This document shows, piece after piece, positions 8,346 to 18,042 of a stretch of DNA of 22,950 bases (positions are counted from its first letter, which is position 1; every line of letters starts with the position of its first letter). A model generated the notes under the pieces. The model was not told where the DNA came from. It did not search any database and saw only the letters and a program-made list of their open reading frames with translations. Source of the stretch: Euprymna scolopes (lineage: Eukaryota > Mollusca > Cephalopoda > Sepiida > Sepiolidae); the NCBI GenBank assembly GCA_024364805.1, contig CM044515.1, positions 38,095,885 to 38,118,834 on the forward strand, read 5' to 3'. A program made the translations under genes and the position numbers.

Positions 8346-8564
8346 GGGTTATGCAGGGCTTATGCCAAACACAGATTGGTTTGTTTCTCCCATGTCGAAT
8401 TTCACGATTGTTTTCTTTTTACTCCATATACACACAAATTAAAGAAAAACAATAAAAGGTCACTTATCCCAGTCCATCTTCCTAACATACATTCCCCATT
8501 ACCTCCTTAATCGAAAATCCTTTGATCTCACGGCTGCCACTATATTTCTTTAACTTTTATATAT
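8346..8564. other. Spacer, nothing recognised
   Basis: T- and C-rich sequence without a supported gene. It could be the leader of the gag fossil next to it, but no LTR pair proves this. Confidence 0.4.
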
Positions 8565-10590
8565 GGACTACCCGGTGTTGCCCAGGACCGTATAAAACAA
8601 AGAGAAGAAATAAAATTGCTTAAGAATATATCTGTTATTTTTAGCATATTGAGAACTTTTTTCTGACTATCATTTTCTATCCTGAGCAAAGCCCGGTATA
8701 TTTTCTTGTATAAAAACAGTATAACAAAACACAATCACATTTTTCTCGAGTGACACAATCTATGAACATATCTGCTCTATCCAGGATATTGAGCATTTCG
8801 ACTGATTTCATCTCCTTACCATATATAATACTGTATTATTCCTATTTTGACTTATAAACAACAACATGTACTTTGTCTAGTATACAGCATAATTAAAAAC
8901 AAACTAAGAAAATATTTCTCTCAGGCAATGCTGTGTTTAAACACCTGCTCTATCTAGAAAATTGAGCACTCTTGGATTACTCTACACCAATTACCAGATG
9001 ATATACTTTATTATTAGGATATGGTATGAAATTATTACACCAAGTAGATTATCTTGTATAAAATAAAAAATACACCAAGTAGATTATCTTGTATAAAATC
9101 GTATAACAAAACAAAGTATTAGCAATTACCAGATATAATACTGTATGATAATTCCTATGGAAGCCTGGCAACACTATCTGTGTTGTTTTGTGTTCAATAT
9201 AATAACAAAAGAAAAAGAACTGCTTTCTTCTTGCTAATGCTATGTTTAAACACTCCTGCTCTATCTAGTATATTGAGCAATCTTGTATTACTAAATACCA
9301 CTTTTCTAGATATTCTACTTTATTATTACTATTATGACTTCCAGGCAACGCCGAGTAGATTTTTTTGTATTAAATAGTATAGTAAAACAGAATTATATTG
9401 GTTTTCCCGGGTGACGCAGACTTTAAAAATACCTGTTCTATCCAGGATATTGAGCACTTTGGATGTACTAATTTATACTTCTTACAATATATGATACTGT
9501 ACGGTACTTTGGGGTAATTGCATCAAATCTGGGGGTAATTGCGCCAACTAAAAAAAGTGCTCTTTATATGGTCAGTTGCTAAAAGAGCACTTTTAGCTAG
9601 TTAGCGCAATTACCCCAGACTAGGCGCAATTACCCCAAAGTACGGTATTATTTTCTATTTTTTCTGAGCACTCTTTGAATACCATGTACCAGATAATATA
9701 CAATATTATTATCATTATGACTTTAAACCATACCAAGCAGGTTTTGTTGCATAAAATAGTATAATAAAGCAAGTGAGGTTGTTTTATCCAGGCAATGCGG
9801 CTTTTAAACATACCTACTCTTCCCAGGATATTGAACACTTTGAATTACCTGAGATATATCACTTAGCAGATATGACATAGTACTATTATTCTTATAACAC
9901 CTGGACAACACTATTTTGTCTGATATATAAAGCATAAAGAAGTTGTTTTGCTCAGCAAGACTGCTCTATCTAGAATATTGAGCACTCTAGGATTAACAAG
10001 CAGATATGATATCGTATTATTAATGTTAAGAATATCAGGCAATGCCAAGATTAGTCTTGTATAAAATGGCAAAATAAAACATAGCTGTGTTTTTCATGGG
10101 CAGTGCGCCTTTCAGACATACCTGCTCTATCCAGGATATTGAGAACTTTGGATTACCTTACATATTCCATTTATCAGATATAATATTGTATTACTACTCT
10201 CCTGGCAACCTGGTAACAGTTTCTGCTTCGTTTAGTATGCAACATAGCAAGAAAAGATAAATAAGTTATTTCTCCCGAGCAATGTTACTTTTAAACATGC
10301 CTGCTCTACCTATTGTATTTAGCACTGTTTTATTACTTTATACCACATACCAAATATGATTTTGTATTATTTTGACAATGAACCTCAGACAATGCTGTGT
10401 AAATTTTTTTATATAAAATAATATAACAAAACATGGTGATGCTGTTTTTGCCAGACAACACAGTCTTTAAACATATATGCTCTATTCAGGATATTGAGTG
10501 ACAACAAAAGATAAATAATTTATTTTTTTGGAGGAATATTTCATTGAAACACACCAACTCTATCTAGAATATTGATCACTTTTCTTGGAA
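8565..10590. repeat. Satellite array, ~170-bp diverged monomers in alternating dimers
   Basis: A core GCTCTATC(C/T)AG(G/A)ATATTGAGCAC recurs at about 8774, 8947, 9258, 9435, 9816, 9963, 10124, 10303, 10479 and 10557. Neighbouring cores are usually 147-179 bp apart. The wider gaps are explained by a lost core and by the MITE at 9502-9645. Each monomer also has a GGCAA(T/C)G(C/T)(C/T)G block, TATAAAATAGTATAACAAAACA and a TTAC(C/A)AGATATAATACTGTATTATT block. Two monomer types seem to alternate (CTATCCAGG versus CTATCTAG), giving a roughly 340-bp higher-order unit. A 29-bp segment is also duplicated at 9037-9065 and 9070-9098. Monomers are well diverged, so the array is old. Confidence 0.8.
9502..9645. 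mobile_element. 144-bp foldback MITE, TA target duplication
   Basis: The ends CGGTACTTTGGGGTAATTGC and GCAATTACCCCAAAGTACGG are inverted copies apart from one base. An inner AAAAGTGCTCTTT / AAAAGAGCACTTTT pair makes most of the element a long hairpin. It is flanked by TA on both sides (9500-9501, 9646-9647). It interrupts the satellite block ATACTGTATTATT exactly at its TA. This fits a Tc1/mariner-type non-autonomous element, which uses TA targets. Confidence 0.85.
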
Positions 10591-11071
10591 GTTTGAGAAT
10601 CACTGCGTCTGCCGGGAGACTGCTAATGTCCGAATAACTGCTCGATTGAGCTGGCGTAAACCAGAGTAATGTTTCACTGGTCTCAGAATCCAATTCGCTT
10701 TCATTATCCCATGATGGTTGCAATTGCATCACCGGCCTTAATTCTTTAATGCACACCATTAACCCGCACTCATTGCGGCTGGTTATCTTAGTGACGCATC
10801 TGGTACTATATCTTGTACACCTGCTGTGTGGGTTTTTAACCAAAACGACATCTCCTTTCTTAAAATTCCCTCCAGTCACTTCTAGTTCGGGGAGTGGGTT
10901 GGCTTTCATGCCCTCACCCTGATATTGTATATAAGGTGAAACATTATCATATATGTGTGACGTTGTACTAGTAGACTGCCTCAGACACTGTACAACCCTT
11001 CTTGGTTGCGATGGTCTTGATGGTTCTGTGGTTTTGTTTGATGATCCGGTTCCCATTAAGCAAGTAGGCAC
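10541..11071 (-). mobile_element. Gypsy C integrase tail (176-codon open frame)
   Basis: The longest open stretch in the window. It contains NFKKGDVVLVKNPHSRCTRY followed by STRCVTKITS and KELRPV. These match the 'xxGDxVWVKxPxxRCTxxW..G.VT.V.S...V.VDGxxRHVKDLRP' tail of this gypsy lineage. Beyond it lies a D/E/S-rich region (SELDSETSETLL). The last residues (KVINILDRVGVFQ) are written by satellite monomer DNA, so the frame crosses the element/satellite border near 10590. The tail in live relatives aids integrase binding to DNA or chromatin. Confidence 0.75.
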
Positions 11072-12370
11072 ATTGAAACTGCAGGTACACGTTTGACAAA
11101 TTTATTGAACTCCTGAATGTAGCAACTGACGTATTGTAAACCTAGATAGAGTGCAATCGATAACTGTCAAAAGATCTCGCTTTTGTGGTGAGTTATATCC
11201 ATCGCCAGTCTACTCCAGTTGTTTTTTTTGCATTCAGTTTCCTTCTTGTCCAGTGAACAGGTGTCAGATTGATTGACTGGCAGGTTTTCCAGGCTTTTAC
11301 AACAGATTTCACATTCTCTTTGGACACTTGCAGGTTGTTTAATCTGGTGAATTACAGGGTTTGCTTCACACTCGAATGTCTACTTAACAATGAAGATTGG
11401 CTACCTGGTTTTGGTCCAATCATCCTCCCACTACTGCATTGAGATCAGCTAAATTTATATGCCTGGCATCATTGATCAGACACAGCCAAAATGCATTTTC
11501 AATGATATTTCTGCTTGCCTCCAATGTCACTCCCATAGTTAGGAAACTTACATCTACCCAGACTATAATTTCGCTGCTGCCCATACACCAGTCTCCTCTG
11601 ACAGGGTTCTACCCTGCTCAGCATCTCTGCTGTCATCCCATCCCTTGACAAACCTGACTGCCACTCTGAGCCATCAACACACGGGAAAATGACTAACAAG
11701 TTTCCCATACAGGGAAAACATGCACCGACAGATCAACACATCGGAGATTTCGATTCATCTCTATTGGAGGGTGCTGCTTTCCTCCTGGATTTGCAACTCA
11801 AAAACTCTGGCTCCATCTTTTAGTCATACTTGCAGACCTAACCAATGTCTGAAAAATGCTGGCACACACACAATGCAGAGGTCAAACTTTCATCGATGAA
11901 AATGTCATCGACATATACTGACTCAGCATACTCAATTGTGTGATTTTGCGATATGACGACATCTATAATAGATTTCATAATGAGAGACGTCATATTGAGC
12001 CTAGATCCTAGCTATGTAAGACAAAAGTGCTGGCTCTTGAAGAGGACAGTTTGATGCCTCGTCGACATAGATCTGAAGATATGCATTCCATAAATCCAGA
12101 AGTGATATATCAACTCGTTACTGTCACCATTGTCTTAGCTTTTGTGCACATATTTCTGTGTTGTCAGTGAACACATCTACAAAGCCATTTAATTCACCAT
12201 AGTCCAACACGGAAGTACCTTCTGCTTTTGTTCATACACGGCTGCCATTAAAGGAATTAAGCTCTTTGGAGGCCCCAGTCTCTCTAGGGAATATGGAATC
12301 AACTAGCGAAAGTTCAAGCTCTTTTTCATACTTATTCTTCTCTGATGTTATCAGGCACCTTGTACTCTGT
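11072..12370 (-). mobile_element. Gypsy C RT, RNase H and integrase core region
   Basis: Minus-strand frames show, in order, YEKELELSLVDSIFPRETGA (entry to RT, about 12270-12330), SLLDLWNAYLQIYVDEA (palm, about 12055-12105), and FPVWETC..FSRVLMAQSGSQV (connection, about 11650-11715). These are followed by VRGDWCMGSSEIIVWVDVSF (start of RNase H, about 11540-11600), HINLADLNAVVGG (about 11430-11470) and KENVKSVVKAWKTCQSINLT (integrase zinc finger, about 11260-11320). The QFQCAYLLNGN...HRTIKTIA segment of the integrase core (about 11000-11090) follows in order. The whole is decayed over several frames. Confidence 0.75.
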
Positions 12371-12395
12371 AACATCTTTTTTTTTCTTTTTACAA
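12371..12395 (-). other. LINE A-rich 3' tail
   Basis: On the plus strand a T-rich run (T9, C, T5) separates the LINE 3' end from the resuming gypsy C frame TEYKVPDNIREE (about 12320-12360). It reads as a poly(A)-like tail on the LINE sense strand. Confidence 0.6.
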
Positions 12396-14250
12396 AGGAA
12401 TCACCACTTATCAAGGTCCGGAGGCTACTCGAGGATAAGAGTTACTGAGTGTACAGAGGTCAACGGGAACATATAGTCATCGTTAGTATGGAAATTTGGT
12501 AAATTGGATTCCATAAAGAATTTGTTTATGTTGGACTTGAAGACAACCATATTGTAGTTAGTTGGAAAGCAGGAGAATGGAAGAGAGTTCCATAAGTGTG
12601 CAGAAAGAAAGAAGCTTTGTTTATGGAATCTTCATTAAGGTTTAGGTACATATAAAGAGTAGAGGAAATTATTGATTTTTAGCTAGGCAAGTGTTTTTTA
12701 TGAAAGCCAGGATAGAGGGGACCATAGATTGAAGCTCAGATGAGCACTTGCCATGAAAATAATAAAGCAGAGACAAGCTTCTGTGGGAAAGAGGTTGCAG
12801 GGAAAAGAAAAGGGTATCCTCCATTAGGCTACAGAGTTTATTTTGAACTCTGTCAAAGCAGGAAAAGCTGCTACTAGCAGCTCTAGCCCAGATGTGGCAA
12901 CAGTACTCCATCCTTGGGCGTACTTGGCTCTTATACAAATGAGTAAAGAATTGCATCAGTAGTGAGATATCTACTGGAGTGGTAGATAGACTCCACCATT
13001 TTTCCAGCAGCCTTGGCAACGGATTTGATGTATGTGTTAACATGGAGCCTCTCCAAGATGAAAGTCATTCATTTCAGTTGATGCCAGACGGAGATCAGAG
13101 TGTTGATGATGTAGAGATAAAAGCTTGGTTTTATATGCATTAAAATTAACCAGCCACCTCTTTCCCCATTGCACCACATGATCAAGATCAGAGGAGAGAG
13201 AACCAGAGAGAACTCGGTCATTTATGACCTTTGAAGTGTTACCATAGATGGTAGTGTCATCAGCATAAATGTCTAAAAATAATCTTAGTATTTGATTTGA
13301 AAGATTATTTATGTAGATCAGGAAGAGAGTTGGGCCCATCATGGACTCCTGAGGGACTCCAGCATTAATAAGGTGAGCTTCTGATTTTTGCTCATCAAAA
13401 ACAACTCATATGAATCTATCAGACAGAAATGATTTAATAATTAATTATACCGTAGTTGGAGATTTTGTAGAGTAGATCTTTATGCCATACTTAAGCAGCT
13501 TTGTAAGTATGGGAGTTAGTTCTGGTTGAAGCTTTTTGAGCCCTATAATAAGAATGTCATCAAGGCCAGTTGCTTTACTGGAATCGAGAGTTTTGATTAG
13601 CTTGGCATCATCACACACAGATATATGTATGTAACACATTTCAGACGTAGGATGAGGAGGGTTGGCAGCCCTGATTGCATAGGGATAGGGTAGGATTAGC
13701 TGCAAAGTTTTTGGCACAGAGTTTGGCTTTGTCTGATACTGACGAGATTACCTCAGATCCATTGATGATGGTTGAGATAGAGCACATGCTTCTATTCAGG
13801 AACCTGTTTGTTATTTGCCCAAATTGGTGGGAACCAAGCTGCTGCTCAGCTACTTTGGACTTGATAGACTGAGCATACAACTCTCTTGTGTTCTTTATTA
13901 CTCTTTTACAGTGGTTGCTGAGAGTCCTGAAGGCGGCTTTAGTCTCAGTACATCAATTACATTGGAAGCAATGGAAAAAGTGATTTCTGTGTATAATGGC
14001 AGCAGCACATTCTGGAGAGAACCACAGTTGGCTATTAGGATTTTGCTGGAATTTTTTGGAGAGTATTAAGTGATCTGTACTTACAACTAACCATTATGTC
14101 AGGTCTGATACTATGGAGGACATGTTCTTTTTAAACATAGAACGTAGAAGTACATACAAAGTAGCCATTATGTAGCCAGACTTTGTGGAAGCCACCCTTA
14201 TTAGTGATCAAGGATAGAAATAGAAACAGAAAATTTTCGACATCTCAGGC
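12371..14250 (-). mobile_element. 5'-truncated CR1/jockey-type LINE inserted in gypsy C
   Basis: Minus-strand frames give, 5' to 3', KSKVAEQQLGSHQFGQITNR (about 13800-13860) and LDSSKATGLDDILIIGLKKL (about 13525-13590, the SKATGLDxI RT entry). Next come GPTLFLIYINNL and YADDTTIYG (catalytic YADD at about 13256-13267), and WGKRWLVNFNAYKTKLL (about 13115-13165). The last are SQVRPRMEYCCHIWARA (about 12880-12935) and LYYFHGKCSSELQSMVPSIL (about 12700-12765). The C-terminal NYNMVVFKSNINKFF follows near 12530-12580. An A-rich tail shows as T9CTTTTC-type sequence at about 12371-12395 on the plus strand. No endonuclease domain is seen upstream, so it is 5'-truncated. There are several frameshifts (for example between the frames ending near 13037 and 13342). 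The upstream edge near 14250 is approximate, and no clear target duplication was found. Confidence 0.85.
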
Positions 14251-14740
14251 AACTGCTGACGCAAACATATTGCTGACCTATAATACAGCTTTTTCTTCTC
14301 ACTCATTCTGAATAAAGAATGAGAAACAAATTAGGAGAAGTGAGAGTTAGAGGAGCTGCCAACAATGCATCCACAATGCATTGTCTACTCTCCATTAACA
14401 AAACAATAAACAACTGATAATGATATTAAGCATTCTACTTTATATAAGTACAATTGTCTTGTTTAGGGCATAGTATGGCGATAGATTCTCCTTCCCTAAC
14501 TGAAATAAAGAATTCAGTTAACAAATTTAACGTGTGTAATTCTTGAACAACTTAGCTAAATTTCCTTGAGTCATTCCCAACTTGATTTGAATGGAAATTG
14601 TCTACCCTTTTTGCTTATATTCGACGCTAGGCGGTACATTTATGTCTATTTGAAAAGTATACTTAAAAATGGAATGGCATTGAATTCAAAATTGGAGAAT
14701 GCGTTTATTTTGACGAAATTTAGCAAGTGAATCACAAGCC
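14251..14740. other. Unassigned segment between LINE and gypsy C protease
   Basis: No coding match is recognised. It includes a CTCATTCTGAATAAAGAATGAG palindrome (CTCATTCT/AGAATGAG arms near 14308-14330) and an AATAAA in its loop. It may be LINE 5' sequence, gypsy C linker or a small separate insertion. Confidence 0.3.
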
Positions 14741-15828
14741 GCAAATTGACAACAATAAATTCCAATAACTGGTAAACCTTTTGGGGCCCATTTCAACCTT
14801 TTTTCTCATTTCCGGTCAGCAAGACTGTAACACCTCTCAATGCTTGAATTGCGTCTACTCCAAGCAGTAGGTCATAACCGAGGAGTTTCCCACAAGCCAT
14901 CAGAATATTGATTTTGGCCTAAACACCTCGATCCATAAGAATCGACACAATTCCGACTCCACAGCAAGCCTGAGACACTTCATCAATTATCTGAATTCTT
15001 ATTCGTTGACCACTCCACGTCCAACACCGACATTCAGTGTAATTGAGCACCAAGCAGTGTACGCTGTCAACCACAGGCAATGCTGCATTTATTCACTGAT
15101 CTAAAACAAGGGTACTTTGTCCATGCAATCGTTTCTCAAACAATTCTGCGCTATATAGCCTAGCTTGTTACAACAATGAGAGCGTATTTATCTTTATACT
15201 CTTTGCTCGTTTGTGTCCCCTGTATTGCTCTTGTTTCTGTAGTCCCTGAAGAAATAGTTGGGTTCACCACATCTGCAGCATCTAGAACCCTTTGTTAGTG
15301 GTTTGAGTGCTTTCATAGCTGCCACGAGTGGTCCTACGTTTTATAAAATATTTCGAGCCCTGGCTACTAATTCATCCAATTCAAGCTCATTAAGCCTTGA
15401 AGACGCTCGTAGTAGCTGACTGGTGGCGTCTGGAAGACCTGCCAAAACGGCACATCCTAGTATGCAGTTGTTTGCTCCACTGAATGGTACTATTATCCTC
15501 TTCAAATCGGCCAGGTAAATATCCACCATTTTGCCCGGTTTGAGCCATTGTTCAGTAAGTTGTTTGCAGGCAATGAAAGGATTTATACCAAAGGTCACAT
15601 ATAATGCCTGCTTAATTTCTTCCAGGTTTATGTTATCTCGAGTTGCTGGTACATGGTGTAAACTCCTTTTGTGTGCCTCAGTGGGATGACCAGTGCAGAC
15701 TCTTTTATTTTAGACAATCTACAAAAATATTCAGCATTTTCAAACCATTCAACAATGGATGGGCCAGTGTGGGAGCCATTGAATTCAGGAATCAACTGCT
15801 AGCCAAATTTTCCATAATGCCGAAATAG
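14741..15828 (-). mobile_element. Gypsy C gag, zinc knuckles and protease
   Basis: The minus strand shows a gag frame (15341-15598) with MTFGINPFIACKQLTEQWLK followed by GKMVDIYLADLKRI and VLAGLPDATSQLLRA. This is the typical gag capsid end ('F..GLP..V...LR'). Two CCHC-like knuckles follow (CCRCGEPNYFFRDY, CCNKLGYIAQNC, about 15150-15290). Then comes a protease-side block GYDLLLGVDAIQALRGVTVL (about 14820-14880), a known landmark of gypsy proteases. Gag packages the RNA and the protease matures the particle. It is a fossil with several breaks. Confidence 0.75.
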
Positions 15829-15830
15829 CT
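15819..15830 (-). promoter_or_regulatory. Primer-site position of gypsy C: same tRNA-Phe 5' 12-mer
   Basis: The plus strand reads GCCGAAATAGCT ending at 15830, followed at once by the LTR start TGTAACAC. It is identical to 7341-7352 in gypsy B although the surrounding bases differ. It equals nucleotides 1-12 of tRNA-Phe. Confidence 0.6.
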
Positions 15831-16072
15831 TGTAACACAAAAAGGAAGAAAAAAAGGCAAGAAAGCAAAGGGACACACAACAACAGTTTGTCTGCATTCT
15901 TCCTGCAGCCTACTTTTATGCAGATGGGCAGTGAGATTTTGCGTCACTTTGCAATATCACTAGTCATAAAAGTTGTGGGCACCGTAATCTTGATTCTTTC
16001 TCCCCCCCCCTGGCAGCTTGATTCCACATGATGCGCAGATACTTTAACAGTAAGCCCTTTTCTTGGCTTCCA
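15831..16072 (-). repeat. 5' LTR of gypsy C
   Basis: It begins TGTAACACAAAAAGG after the primer-site 12-mer and is taken to end at TTGGCTTCCA. Beyond that point Penelope-like coding sequence starts. Its last part (ACAGTAAGCCCTTTTCTT) resembles the gypsy B LTR end (ACAGGTAAGCCCTTTATTTT). A poly-C run lies near 16000. The partner LTR is not present in the window, so the outer edge is approximate. Confidence 0.6.
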
Positions 16073-17390
16073 AAATTTTCTCTACACTTAATAAGTTACA
16101 GCACAATAAAAATTAAAAGTTTCACAAACAATATAATAATTTCCAAAAAACAATCACACAACATCATTAGAAACACAGACAACTCTCCTAAAATCTTCAT
16201 AACAGCAGATAAAATTGGAAACTTTTATAAAATAAATAAACAAGTGCATAAACTAATTATAGGAAACATTACAAAAAAACTACAAAAAACAGATACAAAC
16301 AAATGCAACTATATCGATACAATTAATGATGAAAGAAAACGAATCACCGATTGATTAAAAATTGGATAATGCAAATATTAATGTGTATAGAAAGATGATA
16401 GATTCCAACAGTGAAAACTTCAAGAAAATTTTAGATTTGGAAATTAAAAACTTAGATGTATTAACAAATTAACTCATATTTTAGGTTATTTTAAACTTGA
16501 ATAAAATACATGCCATCCATATTTAAAGGACCATCCAATATGCATAAACCCAAAGATCAATTATCTCCTATCAATCATACAACAGATTGCTAGTTCTCTC
16601 AAATAGAGGCTTAGCAACGAAAATGTATTGAAAGAGTCAAGCAACATTTACAACACAACCCTAATAAATAGTGAGTATAATAATATTGAAATTATATATT
16701 AGCCATGATGGAAATAACCATAATAAAAATAGAAGAAAAAGAAATATAATATGATTTACACCGTCTTATAATAAAAAAAATGCTGAAAATTAAATTCACA
16801 AAATCCCTTAAAAAAAACTTCCCAGTGACTAATCCCTTATGCATAATATTAAATAACCTAAAACTGCCATAAAGTTGCTGCTAAAACTTAGAAATGATAA
16901 TTAAAACACACAATATAAAAATACTAAACGAAAGTAATAACAAAATGCATAAAAATGTAACCAAAATAGCAACAATAAAAATAACACATGAGAACAAAAA
17001 TGTAATCACTAAAAATTTTAATAACACAAACTCTAATAGCCATAACCCAAATAGAAATCAGAAAGTTAATAATAAAGAGAAAAACTGTAACTGTAGTCCA
17101 TTAAAAAATGACTGCCTAACCAAAAGCATTGTATATCAAAGCACAATATTTGTAAAAATAACAAAATAAAATAATAAAATAAAACCATCATAAAACAAAA
17201 ACAAAACTGAAGTACTGCATGAGTTTGACTTGATCGCCCGAGATTTGAAAATCAGGAATTACACCATTAAAACACATTCAATAACAAAAGTGCTGACTCC
17301 GAACAGCAATGGGAACTCAAAGAAAATGGACACAAGCAAATAGTTGACTGGAAAATATTATGATGGTCTAGTACCTGTAAATATTTCGAC
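16073..17390 (+). mobile_element. Penelope-like element fossil (RT and GIY-YIG parts)
   Basis: A plus-strand frame at 16028-16354 contains FITADKIGNFYKINKQVHKL followed by IIGNITKKLQKTD. This matches the 'ADKTxNxYxLxxxxYxxLLxxNITxxYKKA' block at the front of Penelope-like RTs. A decayed LKDHP segment (about 16520) fits 'xxTLKDHKxxF'. The frame at 16894-17169 holds KNCNCSPLKNDCLTKSIVYQ, the C-rich linker before the GIY-YIG endonuclease ('CNCRxKxxCPLxxxCLTxxIVYxA'). QWELKENGHKQIVDWKIL (about 17310-17360) fits the later GIY-YIG domain ('LSKYIWELKxxxxxxxIxWxIL'). Much of the RT core between 16360 and 16890 is not recognisable. The element is about 1.3 kb, shorter than full length. Such elements copy RNA into DNA at nicked chromosome ends. 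Confidence 0.75.
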
Positions 17391-17413
17391 AACAGGTATT
17401 GAGTAGCTATCTA

Positions 17414-18042
17414 TCTACTATTATATAAAAGATACTTTGTCTCTGTGTATGTGTGTGTGAGCTCGTTCCTTATGGACCGATTTTTTTGAAATTTCATACG
17501 AATGTACTTTATGTATCTGGTAGTGTTCTTAGATAGGTTAGAATTATTGGAATGTGTTTGGTAAATATCAATAATCGAAAATCGATAAAATCAAACGAAA
17601 GACTGAACAGGCGATTTTATACAGTCTAGCATCACAAGTGCATGTGAGAAGTTTTATTACCGTACAAGCAGGAAAGCTCAGCATATAAAATCAACAGTAA
17701 CTTCTTTGATATGACAAGGGCGCATTTGAAATGAATGTTTCTGTTTAGAGCACAACTGAACCATGATATTTGACTTTTGCATTTTAAACTTTAATTCAGG
17801 CTTTTATATAATAATAATTTCACATAGGTTCTCTTCAGTATAATCTAACTATAATGTATTGTGTCACTGCGGGGAGGCATGTGAAGCTTTTTCCTGGTGT
17901 ACCGTGATGAGTCCCCGACTAGAGCAGGCAATTAATTGATTTGATTAAAAAACAAGCAATTTCACTAATTTCGATGACAATAAAATATGATAGATTTGTT
18001 TATCCTTATTCAATCCTGTGCAACGTTGGGGACTATCTGCTA

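Larger units (their letters stand above)
10541..16072 (-). mobile_element. Gypsy element C: Ty3/gypsy fossil with nested LINE
   Basis: On the minus strand, in its own order, the element has a 5' LTR (15831-16072), a primer-site 12-mer (15819-15830), gag (about 15300-15810), zinc knuckles (about 15130-15290) and protease (about 14780-15060). A LINE insertion (12371 to about 14250) follows. Then come RT and RNase H (about 11330-12370) and integrase with its tail (10541-11330). RT shows SLLDLWNAYLQIYVDEA and RNase H shows HINLADLNAVVGG. It is the same lineage as gypsy B, judged by the shared RT connection region, integrase tail and primer-site 12-mer. No 3' LTR is found, and the right-hand satellite begins at the integrase tail. 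It is old and broken, with many breaks. Confidence 0.85.

Noticed and set aside
8565-10590. CRISPR-like array
   Set aside because: The units are diverged, about 170 bp long and without regular unique spacers. It is a satellite in a eukaryotic genome.
14821-14832. AGACTGTAACACC as a LINE target duplication partner of CTCTGTAACATC (about 12366)
   Set aside because: The match is short and imperfect, and the sequence lies inside the gypsy C protease beyond the probable LINE edge.
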